Source: JAPOVO01 sp026708165 (GTDB lineage: Bacteria; Chloroflexota; UBA11872; VXNJ01). From it: DNA of 64,000 nucleotides. The DNA is taken from contig OZ242360.1 in NCBI GenBank assembly GCA_965208775.1, positions 1,860,001 through 1,924,000 of the forward strand. The letters run 5' to 3'. Positions 7,774 through 17,200 of the stretch are shown here, one piece after another. Both the position numbers and the translations under genes were made by a program. Under the pieces are notes generated by a model. It made no database searches. It was given only the letters and a program-made list of their open reading frames with translations, and was not told the DNA's origin. The first letter of the stretch is position 1. Each line of letters begins with the position of its first letter.

Positions 7774-8949
7774 CTAGCCTTTCAGGACGGCAACGGGCCG
7801 GAGACGCCGTACCGGCGCAACGAGTTCTGACTGGCTACTCATTACCATGTCCACGTCCTTGTACGACCAGCCGGACTCCTCGACAAGCCCCGACTTGGTC
7901 GCCTTGTGGACTATGTTCAGTCGGTCCATCTCGTGGGCGACCTGCTGCGGCGTAAAGCTGCGCTTGCTCTGCCCGCGGCCCATCTTGCGGCCCGCGCCGT
8001 GGGCGCTGCTTCTAAAGCTCTCGGCAAGCCCCAGCCCGCGTCCCGCGTAGCTTGCAGTAGCCATGCTTCCGGGCACCAGGACTGTGTCTCCCGTTTCGGC
8101 CCGCACCGCGCCCTTGCGGTGCACCCACACTTCCTTGCCGTAGTGGGACTCTTTCTCAGCGTAGTTGTGATGGATGTCGATCCGCTCGCCTTCGGTGATC
8201 TTTCCCAATACCTGCCGCGCGGCGCGCATGATTTCGTTCATCATCAGCCGGCGGTTTTCACGGGCGTAGTCTTGGCAAAAGCTCATCTCGGCCAGGTAGC
8301 TGTCGCCGTCTGAGCCGTCGCCCAGCTCCAGCCACGACAGGTTTGCGTCGCGGAGGCGCTTGACCGACCGATCGCGCTTTCGGCGGCTCTTGGCACGCCT
8401 GCTGTAATGAGTGCATACGCGGAGTCCCACGTTCCGCGATCCCGAATGGATCATCACCCACATCCACCCCTCTTCGTCGGCCTGAAACTCGATGAAGTGG
8501 TTGCCGGACCCGAGCGTGCCTAGCTGGCGCTCGGCCCGGTCGCGGTTCGCGAGGACCACCGGCAGATTGGGCAGATTGGAAAACAACCGGCTCTTGAGCG
8601 GGCGCTTGCGGGTCTTGGGGCCAACCGGGACGCGCGACGAAACGTTGTCGAGCAGCCTGCCGAGATCGCCTCGGCGCACGTCGCGGGCGTTCACGCCAAG
8701 GCTGCAAGTCGCCACGCCGCAGCCGATGTCGTTGCCGACGGCGTAGGGAATCAGCGCATTCTCGATCGCCGCCACGCCGCCAACCGGGATTCCATAACCG
8801 ACGTGCGCGTCGGGCATAAGAGCTACGTGGTGAAAGCTGACGGGCAGGTTGGCGACATTCTCCGCCTGCGTGATGCATTCAGGCTGGATCGCGTCCATGG
8901 GAGCGAATACGTGAACGGGAATCCGGGCCGTGTTTACGATTTCCGCCAT
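7774..8949 (-). CDS. rtcB: RtcB family RNA ligase
   Basis: RtcB joins RNA 2',3'-cyclic phosphate (or 3'-phosphate) to 5'-OH ends using GTP and Mn2+, in tRNA or RNA repair. The 391-residue protein carries VGNDIGCG near residues 71-78 (Asp and metal Cys), LGSGNHFIE, IHSGSRNVG, HHNYAE and SSAHGAGRKMGRG, where the His is the guanylylated residue. The ATG at 8949 was chosen because the family begins near MAEIVNTARIPVHVFA; the frame extends to 9063 without similarity. It is about 390 residues, the short form of the family and without an intein. No archease or rtcR/rtcA partner is adjacent. It is divergent from a DUF2203 gene whose start lies 114 bp away, so the two may share a promoter region. Confidence 0.93.
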   Translation of the reverse strand: MAEIVNTARIPVHVFAPMDAIQPECITQAENVANLPVSFHHVALMPDAHVGYGIPVGGVAAIENALIPYAVGNDIGCGVATCSLGVNARDVRRGDLGRLLDNVSSRVPVGPKTRKRPLKSRLFSNLPNLPVVLANRDRAERQLGTLGSGNHFIEFQADEEGWMWVMIHSGSRNVGLRVCTHYSRRAKSRRKRDRSVKRLRDANLSWLELGDGSDGDSYLAEMSFCQDYARENRRLMMNEIMRAARQVLGKITEGERIDIHHNYAEKESHYGKEVWVHRKGAVRAETGDTVLVPGSMATASYAGRGLGLAESFRSSAHGAGRKMGRGQSKRSFTPQQVAHEMDRLNIVHKATKSGLVEESGWSYKDVDMVMSSQSELVAPVRRLRPVAVLKG

Positions 8950-9062
8950 AGTCGATAATCCGATAGTTTGAACGGACTTATAGTTCCGCGCGCAGGATGC
9001 CGGCCCGAGCGGACCGGGCCGATATTTTACGCGAGCGGCGCAGATACTGGAGTCGGAATCCA

Positions 9063-9458
9063 ATGTCCCAAAGAGGCGCGTCGGGGCGGTTTGGCAGGTA
9101 TTTCACTCTTGACGACGCCCTGGCCATCCTTCCGGAAATTCAAGACCAGCTTCTACGAATCAGCCGGAAGCGGGCCGACATAAGAGGACTCGCCGCCGAG
9201 CTGGAAACAACTGTGCGGGGCAACGGACAGTCGCAAGAAGCGCAGCCGCAGTTCATAAAGCTGGTCAGGGAGCTTGAGGGATTGGTTCATGAGGTGCAGG
9301 AGCGCGGCGTAATAGTCCGTGACCTGGACACGGGCCTGATCGACTTTCCTTCAATCCGCGACGGCGAGGAGATATTCCTGTGCTACCGCCTGGGAGAAGA
9401 GACGATCGAGTTCTGGCACGGCCTGGAGGAGGGATTTCCGGGTCGAAAGCCCCTGTAG
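9063..9458 (+). CDS. DUF2203 family protein
   Basis: This small soluble protein of 131 residues shows the DUF2203 pattern: an N-terminal YFTLDDALAILPEIQDQLLR helix, a Glu/Arg-rich helical middle, and the conserved end GVIVRDLDTGLIDFPS, DGEEIFLCYRLGE, IEFWHGLEEGFPGRKPL. The family function is unknown; it is common in Chloroflexota, Deinococcota and Actinomycetota. The start ATG at 9063 was chosen because GGAGTCGGAATCCA upstream gives a possible ribosome-binding site and the conserved part begins about 12 residues later. The frame extends to 8997 without family similarity. It is divergent from rtcB and convergent with the sensor kinase. Confidence 0.85.
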   Translation: MSQRGASGRFGRYFTLDDALAILPEIQDQLLRISRKRADIRGLAAELETTVRGNGQSQEAQPQFIKLVRELEGLVHEVQERGVIVRDLDTGLIDFPSIRDGEEIFLCYRLGEETIEFWHGLEEGFPGRKPL

Positions 9459-9533
9459 CGGGACGCCGTTGCAAGGCTCCTAAAGCCAGTCCGACCCAGA
9501 CGGCCTGAATACCGAGCCGTACGCTATATGTCG

Positions 9534-10970
9534 CTAGCCGCCGACGGGCAGATCGAACGAAATTGACGTTCCCTCGCCCACGGCGCTCTGCACCCGAATA
9601 GTCCCGCCGTGAGCTTCGACCAGTTGCTTGGCGATGGTAAGTCCCAAGCCCGCGCCGCCGGTGGACCGGCTGCGAGACGGGTCTACTCGATAGAACCTCT
9701 CGAAAATATGAGGTATGGCGTCCGCCGGCACTCCCTCGCCCGTATCCGTGACCGAGACGGTCGCAACGGCACGTCCAACATTGGCCGATACCCGAACCGT
9801 ACCGCCGGCGGGCGTGTGGCGTATGGCGTTGTCCAGGAGATTACCTATCACCTGCGATATACGCGTCGGGTCGGACTCCAAGCTCGGAGACTCCGGCGGT
9901 AGATCGATCTCCAGCGCAACTCCCTTGGCCTCGGCCCTCGCCCGGACTCCTTCGACAGACGTTCTTACGACCTCGACCAGCGATCCAGACTCGCGGTTCA
10001 GGCCGAAGTCGCCGGCCTCCGTCTCGGCAAGGAGGCGCAGATCGTCGATCAGGTCGTTCAGGTACAGGACCTGCTGGTGGATGGTATCCAGTGTTTCCGG
10101 ATCCGGTTCAAGCACGCCGTCGCGTACGGCTTCGACATAGCCCCGGATGTTCGAAAGCGGAGTCCTGAGCTCGTGGGCCGCGTCGGCCACCATGTTGCGC
10201 CGCTGACGTTCGGCGCTTTCCAGACCGTCGGCCATGGTGTTGAAAGTCCTGGCCAGCTCCCCGATCTCATCGCGTCCCTCCTCAGGCACGCGCTGGGACA
10301 GGTCCCCGCGGCCCATTCGCCTGGCGGCGGAGGTCAGCGTGCTGACGGATCTCAGCATCCGTCTAGACGTCAGTGATATGAGCATCAGGCCGGCGGCCCC
10401 GGCGGCTCCGCCGGCCCACAGGAGAGACCGGTGCGTCACCTCGGCGAACCGTGACCAAAGCGGCGCTTCAAGCTGCCCCGCATCCACTACCACCGCCGAG
10501 ACCCTCGGTCCTCCGAAATCCGGCGGCCGTGAGAATGCACCCTTGTCAAAATCATCGCGGCCGGTGTGTTTACGTTCCCTCTCGATGTAGAGGCTGCCGA
10601 CTTGCCTGCCGTCAACCACTACCGGCATGAAGTCGGATTTCCGCATTTTGTCGAATCTGAACGTTTCGCTGGTGGTGGCGGCAACGGGCCTTCCGTCCTC
10701 GCCCAGCAGGACTATGGTGCGCCCCAAGGCGAAGCTCGTCCGCTCCAGTACGGGCTGGAGGCCGCTCCAGTCTCCGTTGTGTGAATAGAAACGCGCCAGA
10801 ATCTCCTGAACTCGAAACGAGTGCGCACGGTCGGTCCGGTCCTGAAGATGCTCGGCCTGCCTGTTGGCCTCGAGACCTATGTAGGCCCCAACGCCTCCCA
10901 GGACCAGCGCCAGCACCAGCGCAAAGCTCGCCACAAGCCTGAACTGGAGGCTGAATAGCCAGCTAGGCAT
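9534..10970 (-). CDS. Sensor histidine kinase (HAMP, HisKA, HATPase)
   Basis: This 478-residue membrane kinase has a first transmembrane helix at about residues 10-32, a periplasmic sensor region of about 145 residues, a second helix at 182-200, a HAMP linker (MGRGDLSQRVPEEGRDEIGEL), the phospho-acceptor box AAHELRTPLSNIRG with His266, and an ATPase domain with N box QVIGNLLDNAIRHTPAGG, DTGEGVP, FERFYR and GGAGLGLTIAKQL. The ATG at 10968-10970 is chosen because it overlaps the stop codon of the response-regulator gene, the standard coupling of these pairs; the open frame extends further upstream inside that gene. It would autophosphorylate and pass the phosphate to the adjacent regulator. The signal is unknown, but the next gene upstream encodes an exported DUF2680-like protein, so envelope stress is a reasonable guess. 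Confidence 0.93.
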   Translation of the reverse strand: MPSWLFSLQFRLVASFALVLALVLGGVGAYIGLEANRQAEHLQDRTDRAHSFRVQEILARFYSHNGDWSGLQPVLERTSFALGRTIVLLGEDGRPVAATTSETFRFDKMRKSDFMPVVVDGRQVGSLYIERERKHTGRDDFDKGAFSRPPDFGGPRVSAVVVDAGQLEAPLWSRFAEVTHRSLLWAGGAAGAAGLMLISLTSRRMLRSVSTLTSAARRMGRGDLSQRVPEEGRDEIGELARTFNTMADGLESAERQRRNMVADAAHELRTPLSNIRGYVEAVRDGVLEPDPETLDTIHQQVLYLNDLIDDLRLLAETEAGDFGLNRESGSLVEVVRTSVEGVRARAEAKGVALEIDLPPESPSLESDPTRISQVIGNLLDNAIRHTPAGGTVRVSANVGRAVATVSVTDTGEGVPADAIPHIFERFYRVDPSRSRSTGGAGLGLTIAKQLVEAHGGTIRVQSAVGEGTSISFDLPVGG

Positions 10971-11652
10971 CACCGAACCTGTAGCCGACTCCGTAGGCCG
11001 TGCGGATATACTCTCGCGCTCCACGCTTGACACCGAGCTTGCGTCTTAGGTTGGCGACATGCGCGTCGACGGTGCGGTCGAATCCGTCGAAGTCATATCC
11101 GAAGGCCCCGTCAATGATCTGTTCCCGCGTGAAAGTGCGGCCTGGCTCGCGCACGAACATGATGAGAATGCGGAATTCGGTGGGGGTCAACGAAACCGCC
11201 GCATCGCCGACTCTGGCCGCGTACTGCTTTAGGCTGACGGTTACGTTGCCGTAGCTGATCTCCTCCGGTCCGCTCTCGGCTGCCTCCCAAGCGGTGCGGC
11301 GCAGCACCGCCCTCACCCGCGCGGCCAGCTCCCTGGGACTGAATGGCTTGACTACGTAGTCGTCGGCGCCGAGGTCCAGGCCGTCGAGCCGGTCTTTTTC
11401 ATCAACCCGTGCCGTGAGCATCAGGATTGGCACGGCTGACTCCTTGCGGAGGCTTCGACAGATGTCCATGCCGTTCATGCCCGGAAGCATCAGATCGAGC
11501 ACGATGAGGTCCGGAGTGGCTTTTCTCGCAAGCGCGAGCCCTTCGAGGCCGTTAGACGCCTCCAGGACCTTGTGACCGTCGCGAGAGAGATACAGGCCGA
11601 CCAGCCGGCGAGTGTCGGAGTCGTCCTCGATTATCAGTACCGTGCGTGCCAT
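10963..11652 (-). CDS. OmpR/PhoB family response regulator
   Basis: The 229-residue protein has an N-terminal receiver domain with IIEDDSD, phospho-acceptor Asp53 in LIVLDLMLPGMNG, and the conserved Lys in VVKPFSP. A winged-helix DNA-binding domain follows (LTPTEFRIL, then TVDAHVANLRRKLG and YIRTAYGVGYRF). It would be a transcription factor switched on by the kinase whose start codon overlaps its stop. The ATG at 11650-11652 is preferred since the family starts at ARTVLIIEDD; a longer in-frame start at 11697 adds unconserved residues. A strong hairpin lies 150 bp upstream (11802-11838), between this operon and the exported DUF2680-like gene, so the regulator pair probably has its own promoter. 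Confidence 0.94.
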   Translation of the reverse strand: MARTVLIIEDDSDTRRLVGLYLSRDGHKVLEASNGLEGLALARKATPDLIVLDLMLPGMNGMDICRSLRKESAVPILMLTARVDEKDRLDGLDLGADDYVVKPFSPRELAARVRAVLRRTAWEAAESGPEEISYGNVTVSLKQYAARVGDAAVSLTPTEFRILIMFVREPGRTFTREQIIDGAFGYDFDGFDRTVDAHVANLRRKLGVKRGAREYIRTAYGVGYRFGDA

Positions 11653-11801
11653 TGGTCGATTGCGCCAGCCTGAGTGATATCTTCGTTGAAACGGCACCGG
11701 ATGCCCGATCAGTCGAGCGTCCGCCTAATTGACTCTAATGCAAGAATGTGAAGGATTCATGAAGGTGGGCGCCTCGCAGGCCGCCGGCTTGTCCGACCGT
11801 G

Positions 11802-11838
11802 AGGAAGCCTTGCCCGTCAGCTGCGGGCAAGGCTTCCT
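11802..11838. terminator. Strong hairpin, possible terminator of the upstream DUF2680-like gene
   Basis: A perfect 15-bp stem (AGGAAGCCTTGCCCG at 11802-11816 with its complement at 11824-11838) encloses a seven-base loop. It lies downstream of the minus-strand gene ending at 11924 and upstream of the response regulator. There is no T tract on either strand, so it may be a Rho-independent-like pause, an mRNA-stabilising structure or a regulatory site. Confidence 0.5.
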
Positions 11839-11923
11839 GATCAGGGAGGGGGAGACGGGTGTCGGGAGGCGGGGTCAGACCCCCGTCACAGCCCTATTAC
11901 GGATTAGGCTGCTTGACCGGAAA

Positions 11924-12355
11924 TCACTGAACGGTCCCTGTGCTTTCACTCGAAGGCTCCTCATGGCCCTTGTCGTGGTCTCGGTCCCAGTGCCAGCCGC
12001 GATGAAATCCCCGACCGTCATGGTGACCACGCTTGCCGAAATGCTTGAACTCGCCGTCCGGCCGCGACTCGACCCAGGCCTTGTACTCGTCGGCCTGCTC
12101 CTGGGTGATGCGGCCGCTCTCGACCATCTTGTCCAGCTTTTCTTGCAGCCGCTCGCTGAACATCTCCTGGCGGGCCTGGTCCATGGCATCCTGAACACGC
12201 GTCTCCTCTAACCCGAGTATCTCGGCTACTCTGCCCGCGAAGCTCTTCACCATTGAATCTTCGTCCGCCTCCTGCGCCAGTACGACGCCCCCCGCGATAC
12301 CCAGGGCCATCAAAGCGGCCAAGACCGTGCCTATCAACCAACGCTTTCGGGTCAT
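11924..12355 (-). CDS. Exported DUF2680-like (YckD-type) protein
   Basis: This 143-residue protein has a signal peptide (TRKRWLIGTVLAALMALG, cleavage near VLAQ), so it is exported. The mature part has FAGRVAEILGLEETRVQDAM and EKLDKMVESGRITQEQADEY, the helical pattern of the DUF2680/YckD family, in which a SHOCT-like turn (GRITQEQADEY) is conserved. The tail is rich in His, Gly and Asp (HHDGRGFHRGWHWDRDHDKG), suggesting metal binding. The ATG at 12353-12355 follows AAGGAGATCGCGGA, a good ribosome-binding site. It sits just upstream of a two-component system on the same strand. An exported small helical protein next to a sensor pair recalls CpxP/Spy-like feedback partners; that is inference from position only. 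Confidence 0.75.
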   Translation of the reverse strand: MTRKRWLIGTVLAALMALGIAGGVVLAQEADEDSMVKSFAGRVAEILGLEETRVQDAMDQARQEMFSERLQEKLDKMVESGRITQEQADEYKAWVESRPDGEFKHFGKRGHHDGRGFHRGWHWDRDHDKGHEEPSSESTGTVQ

Positions 12356-12544
12356 TCCGCGATCTCCTTTCGAGGACTGATTTTCAACATGCTTCACCCT
12401 ATCGAGCGCATGTGAAGAAATTTCAAAGGAGGCACGGGTCCGCGGCGGTGTGGCTCTCCGAAAAGACAACGCGAACCCGGGCGGGCGGGCTTGGGCTATT
12501 CGAGTTACGTGGGAGTGGGCGCGACGCCCGCTCCTATGAAGGTG

Positions 12545-13330
12545 TTATCTGGCCGGTTCGCAGGCGGCCAGGAACTCCGTGGAATCCGTGGTTGGGAACC
12601 ACCGCTCCAGGTCGGCTATCACCGTATTCGTGATGGCGAAATCCGAGACCGTGGCGCCCGTTTCGACCGCCGTCGTGCAGTCCCGCAGAAGCATCGGATA
12701 GTAGCCGCGGTCCCGCATCGCCTGAAGCCCGTAGTCCCGGTAGATGACGCAAATGTTCGTGGCAAATCCCGCATAGATCAGATGCACCAGGCCATTGTGC
12801 CGGAGCAGCCGGTGAAGCTGATCGCCCGTCGCGACCACGAAGTCTTCAGGCTCCGGAGCTATGGATGAGGCGATATCTCTGATATGCCACCAGTCGGGGA
12901 GCGAGCCGCTATAGCCGTTCATCCTTTCGTTATCCGGGCGGCGCAGCGTGGAATATTTTCCTTCGCGTCGTCTGTATTCGGGCGGAGGCCAACTGTCGTC
13001 GGGGGTATCGGGGCCGGGGTTGATCTGGGACTCTCCGGCGTAGCGGGTCCACTGCGGATAGACCTCCGCGACGTGAGGCGATGGAGCGTATATCACCGCA
13101 ATCCCGCAGGCGCGGGCGGCCTCTATGCACGGGCGGATCTTCTCGGACATTATTCGCCCCGTGCGCTCGTAGTGGCTCTTGATATGGTGGCCGCCCCAAA
13201 CGTCTACGAGAACCAGCGCGGTCTCAGACGGATCGAGGTCGAACTCCGCTTCGACCACGGCGATGTTCGCCTCGACGTTTTCGTCGGGACACATGCTCTG
13301 CATGCATTGATAACGGACGTTCAGCTTCAC
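12545..13330 (-). CDS. Isochorismatase-like cysteine hydrolase
   Basis: The 261-residue protein has the isochorismatase-family alpha/beta hydrolase fold. ALVLVDVWGGHH carries the catalytic Asp43 and metal-site His residues, a Lys occurs in REGKYSTLRRPD, and YAGFATNICV carries the nucleophile Cys194. The family covers nicotinamidases, N-carbamoylsarcosine amidase and other amide hydrolases; the substrate cannot be set. The extra 35 N-terminal residues and the Trp/Tyr-rich middle (residues 92-150) exceed a minimal nicotinamidase. The GTG at 13330 is supported by GAGGAGG about nine bases upstream. It lies between the DUF2680-like gene and a small membrane protein on the same strand. It differs from the second family member at 47.8 kb. 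Confidence 0.85.
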   Translation of the reverse strand: MKLNVRYQCMQSMCPDENVEANIAVVEAEFDLDPSETALVLVDVWGGHHIKSHYERTGRIMSEKIRPCIEAARACGIAVIYAPSPHVAEVYPQWTRYAGESQINPGPDTPDDSWPPPEYRRREGKYSTLRRPDNERMNGYSGSLPDWWHIRDIASSIAPEPEDFVVATGDQLHRLLRHNGLVHLIYAGFATNICVIYRDYGLQAMRDRGYYPMLLRDCTTAVETGATVSDFAITNTVIADLERWFPTTDSTEFLAACEPAR

Positions 13331-13406
13331 CGGTCCTCCTCACTTCCGATCACGCGCGGCTCCAATTCCGGACTACGGGGATCCGGCGCTTGGGCGTCGG
13401 GCGAGC

Positions 13407-13835
13407 CTATGAACCTCCAGTCTTCCGCCAGATACGGCGTCCGATCGAAAGTCCCAGGACGACGTACAGCGCGTCCATTAACGGAAAGTAGACGATGTGC
13501 GAGGTTACGGCTTCGCCCGTCTCGCTCTCGGGATTCAGTGTCCAGAACCACTCCCAGAAGAACAGCATCGTAAGCACGATGGCGCCGTAGTAGATCAGGC
13601 TCGTGCGGGCGGCTTCGAGGTCGCTGCCGCCGTCCCGGTCTCCGAGGGCGCGCTTACGCAGAAAGCTGACCACCAGCATCACCACGACGCCGACGGCCAT
13701 GAACCAGTTCAATACGCTCCACACCGGGTAGTCCGGCGAACCGTCGTGTGTCAGCGGTGTCACGATCAGCAAGACCGCCGCCGCAAGCGCCGTAACAACA
13801 AGATAGACCGCTAGAAATCGACCAATTATCTGCAT
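13407..13835 (-). CDS. Hypothetical four-helix membrane protein
   Basis: I do not recognise a named family. The 142-residue protein has four predicted membrane helices: FLAVYLVVTALAAAVLLIV, VLNWFMAVGVVVMLVVSFL, IYYGAIVLTMLFFWEWFW and YFPLMDALYVVLGLSIG. Short loops (DGSPDYPVWS, RKRALGDRDGGSD) and a basic C-terminus separate or end them. The ATG at 13835 follows AAGGAGATGACACGG, an acceptable ribosome-binding site. It is upstream of, and on the same strand as, the cysteine hydrolase (76-bp gap), so the two could be co-transcribed. The Trp/Glu-rich third helix is unusual. Coding is likely from helix pattern and codon bias; function unknown. Confidence 0.7.
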   Translation of the reverse strand: MQIIGRFLAVYLVVTALAAAVLLIVTPLTHDGSPDYPVWSVLNWFMAVGVVVMLVVSFLRKRALGDRDGGSDLEAARTSLIYYGAIVLTMLFFWEWFWTLNPESETGEAVTSHIVYFPLMDALYVVLGLSIGRRIWRKTGGS

Positions 13836-14141
13836 GACGACCGTGTCATCTCCTTTAGCTTGACCTCCAGGAGCCGGGAAGGTGGACGCTTCGCTCTGAA
13901 GTTACCGAGGACACTCTCTCCCGCCGCCTTTTGGAACTCGACCAACAACCCCCAACGTTCGGTTCACGGACTCTCTTACATATGGCCCCCGTGCGCGCAA
14001 CGACGGTCGCCGGAATTGTACCCCCGGCCATCCGCTCCATCCGGGCGCGCGCCTGCTCGTTTGGATTTGATCGGGCGCTTCGCGTTGAAAAACGGCAGGC
14101 GACCGGCTGCTCGATGCCGGTTGGGCTTTGGAGAGAGGAAC

Positions 14142-14162
14142 CACGCCCGCCGCGTGGGCGTG
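14142..14162. repeat. Small GC-rich hairpin in the 13.9-14.2 kb spacer
   Basis: CACGCCC (14142-14148) and GGGCGTG (14156-14162) form a 7-bp stem with a seven-base loop. The spacer 13836-14241 has no convincing gene: frames there are Arg/Pro-rich shadows without start sites or similarity. The small membrane-protein promoter should lie near its right edge of 13.84-13.95 kb. Confidence 0.35.
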
Positions 14163-14207
14163 CGACGGGCGTGGGGCAGGACTTGGGGAGTCCCGGAGCC
14201 GGAGTCC

Positions 14208-14236
14208 GAGGATGGGGACTCCATGCCCCCATCCTC
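14208..14236 (-). terminator. Hairpin just after the giant surface-protein gene
   Basis: GAGGATGGGG (14208-14217) pairs perfectly with CCCCATCCTC (14227-14236) around a nine-base loop, five bases beyond the minus-strand stop codon at 14242. Position and stem strength suggest the transcription end of the 10-kb gene. No T run follows on the minus strand, so termination may need Rho or the hairpin may protect the 3' end. Confidence 0.55.
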
Positions 14237-14241
14237 CAGCT

Positions 14242-17200
14242 CTAGCTCACATCCATCACCGTGCCTTGTTGCTGAACCTGTTCGGATTCAGGCTCTTGCT
14301 TTCGCCTCCTCAGCACCGCGAAGAGCAGCGCTAGGAGAAGCAGTAAACATGCGAGCAGCAAACCGACGATTAGCGGCAACCAGTGGTCGTCGATGCACTG
14401 CGCTCCGGCAAGGATGGATAGGTCCACAGAGTCGGGGGCCGGCGTGCCTGAGACCAGCGCCAGGTTCGACGATGGCGTCGCTCTGCGGGGCGCGGGGGGC
14501 AGCACCTCGTCCACGCTGGCGATCATGGTCGACGGGTCGAACCTGCGCAGGGCGTTTGCCGGAGGTGGGGAAGCCGTGCTCCTTGTCTTCGTCTTGGGAC
14601 CCGACGCCGGGTCGTTGGGCGTGGAACTGCCCAGCGTGGCAGTTCCCGGCGTGCGGTCATCCTGCGGGTCATCCGCTGGTGGGTCCTGCGGGTCGTCCGC
14701 TGGGTCATCCGACGGGTCATCCGACGGGTCATCAGCTGGGTCATCCGCTGGGTCGTCCGCTGGGTCGTCCGACGGGTCGTCCGACGGGTCATCCGCGGGG
14801 TCATCCGACGGGTCGTCCGCGGGGTCGTCCGCTGGGTCGTCCGCGGGGTCATCCGACGGGTCGTCCTGCGGGTCGTCCGGAGGGTCGCCGTGCGGGTCAT
14901 CCGGCGGCGGGTTCTGCGAATCATCGACCGGGACCACGTCGACGATTACGTCGATGATGGCGTTTACGACACGACCGCCGGCCGGTCCCGGCACGGTGTA
15001 GCTCGCCCGCACCTTCAGGCGGTAGCGGTCGACTATCGAGTGGTCCAGTTGGGAACCTGCGGCCAGCCGGATCTGGCCGGTGCCGCCGTCGATGGTGAAC
15101 TCGGCGTGCCCGCCGCCGGTCGAATGAAGGAGCCGGCTGCGCATGAAGGAATTGCCGGTGTTGTCGGTGTATCGACTTGTCGACTCGGCCGTATCGCGGA
15201 GGATGACATAGGAGACTGCGTAGCTCCGCGAGACGGTTGCCGTGACGGGGGCGCCTACCGGAGCGCCTGCCGGCGCATCCTCGGACACTTGCCTGTTGGC
15301 GTTCAACGTGGCCGGTCCGGTTATGCCGATGCCGCTTTCCGACCAGGGGCTTTCACCCTCGTCGTTTCTGGCCAGCACCTGCAGCTCGTAGACCGTACCC
15401 GGCTCGAGGCCGCCGATGACGGTCCCGGGCACGGGTCCGTCGAAGGGATGCGATATCCAGTCACTGGCCCCCGTGGCGCGGTAGCGAACGTCGTAGTCGG
15501 TCGTGGCCGGAACTCCTAATTCGAGGATGGCCGACCAATTCACGTCCAGCGAGGTCGCCGGGTCGGACTCGGTCGCTTCCGCAAGCGGCGCGTCCGGGCG
15601 GGCCGGCGGCTCGGCAACGTCAGTCACGGTTATAGTCACCGTCACTTCGGCGTCAACAGTTTGATCGTCCTCCACCCAAGTGACGCTCAGGCCGTCGCTG
15701 ACCTCGATGACCACGGTGTAAGACTCACCAGACTCGAAGTCCAGGAGCGCGCCCTCGGCAACGCTGAGCTGCCCGGTGGCCGGGTCCACGTCAAAGAGCG
15801 CTGACGCCTCCCGCAGCGTATAGGTAAGGGGTTGGCCTTCGTGGTCGATGGCGTCTACCGGTTCGCCGATCAGGGTCCCAGGCGGCGAGTTCTCCGGCAC
15901 GGAGCGCTCCCGCGCCGTATTCTGATTGGTGAATTGCGGGAGACGGTTGTTACCCGCCGTGGCTCCCTCGCCCTGCGGCGACCAAGCGCCGGCGCTGTCG
16001 GAGTTGCGCGCCCGCACCACGACCTCGTAGGTCGTCTCGGCCGTCAGTCCGGTGAGTGTCGTCTGGGTCTCGGTACCGGTGAAGGGACGGTCCGTCCAGT
16101 TGACCTCACCCTGCTTCCGGTACCACACGTCGTAGTCGATGACGGGCAGGCCGTCCCCGGTGTCCGGCGCCGACCAGGTCACGTCCAGCATGGTCATGGA
16201 ATCGGATTCCGACTGCGTCACCGAGGGCTGGTCCGGCGCGGGCGGTGATAGATCGACGTTGACCGACCACTGCCGCGCCGCCCTGTTGTCCCAACCAACC
16301 CCGTCCTGGAACCTGCCCGCGGCGATGTCCACCGTCAACCGCCCGCTGCGGGTCGGGGTGATATCCGCCTCGTAGAACCATCCGGCCACGTCCGGCCGCA
16401 CGACCCCGTAAACCCGCCGGAGCCCAGTCACCTCGCCGTTGACGACGGTCAAGTCCTCCGCGTCGATATTCACCACGTCTTCGGTTAGCTGAATGTGAAC
16501 CTTGAAGGGCGGCCCTGTCTGGGTTTCCGTTGGGCCCATAATGCGGTGAACCCGCGGCCGGTCGGCGTCCGAGTACACCTCAAAGTACGCCCCGAGCCCA
16601 CGCCAATTGACCCATATCCGGGTTCGGTAGGGCCAGGTGCCCCATCGATAGCCGTAGTACTGCGGCGTGAGGGTGAAGGTCGCGGTGTTGCCCTCGACGC
16701 TGACTGGAACGGGCGTCGTCGAGTTCCAGGGCCGGAAGCTGAAGTCGTCGCCGGGCGGCTGGGAGAAGGTGGCCACGACCTCAAAGGAGTCCCAGCTCAA
16801 GCGGGTCCCGGAGGGTCCCTCAATCCTGAGCCACAGGTAGGATGACGTTTTGGCCGTCGCCGTCAGCGGCGCGAGGCTGCCGCTGGGGGCCGCGGCCGCG
16901 TCGGCGGCAACCGTAACCGTCACGTCGCCGTCTCCGTTGGGTGTCACCTTGGCGGTGTAGACCGCGCCGGTCCCCGACAGAGTCCCCAGCGTGCCGTTTT
17001 CAACGGTGACGTCGGAGGCGTCGAAGCCGGTCACGTCCGACCCAAACCTGAAGGTCACGTCCATCGGCTGTAGCTTCTTGAATGTCTCCGGCAGCTCGAT
17101 CGCGACCGTGGGGGCGCGGGTCAGATCGATCGTGACGTCAATCGCGGCCGCCTGGCCCTGCACGGTGTAGTTCACCTGCCCGGTGTAGGAAGACTTGGTG

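Noticed and set aside
11802..11838. Insertion-sequence end or attachment site
   Set aside because: A simple perfect hairpin with no second copy, no transposase and no flanking duplication.
14242..14420. LPXTG sortase anchor on the giant protein
   Set aside because: No LPXTG-like motif before the last membrane helix, and no sortase gene in the window.
14393..15001. Long plus-strand frames opposite the DDP stalk (Gly/Ser-rich)
   Set aside because: They arise from the stop-free 12-bp repeat of the minus-strand giant gene; composition is repeat-driven.
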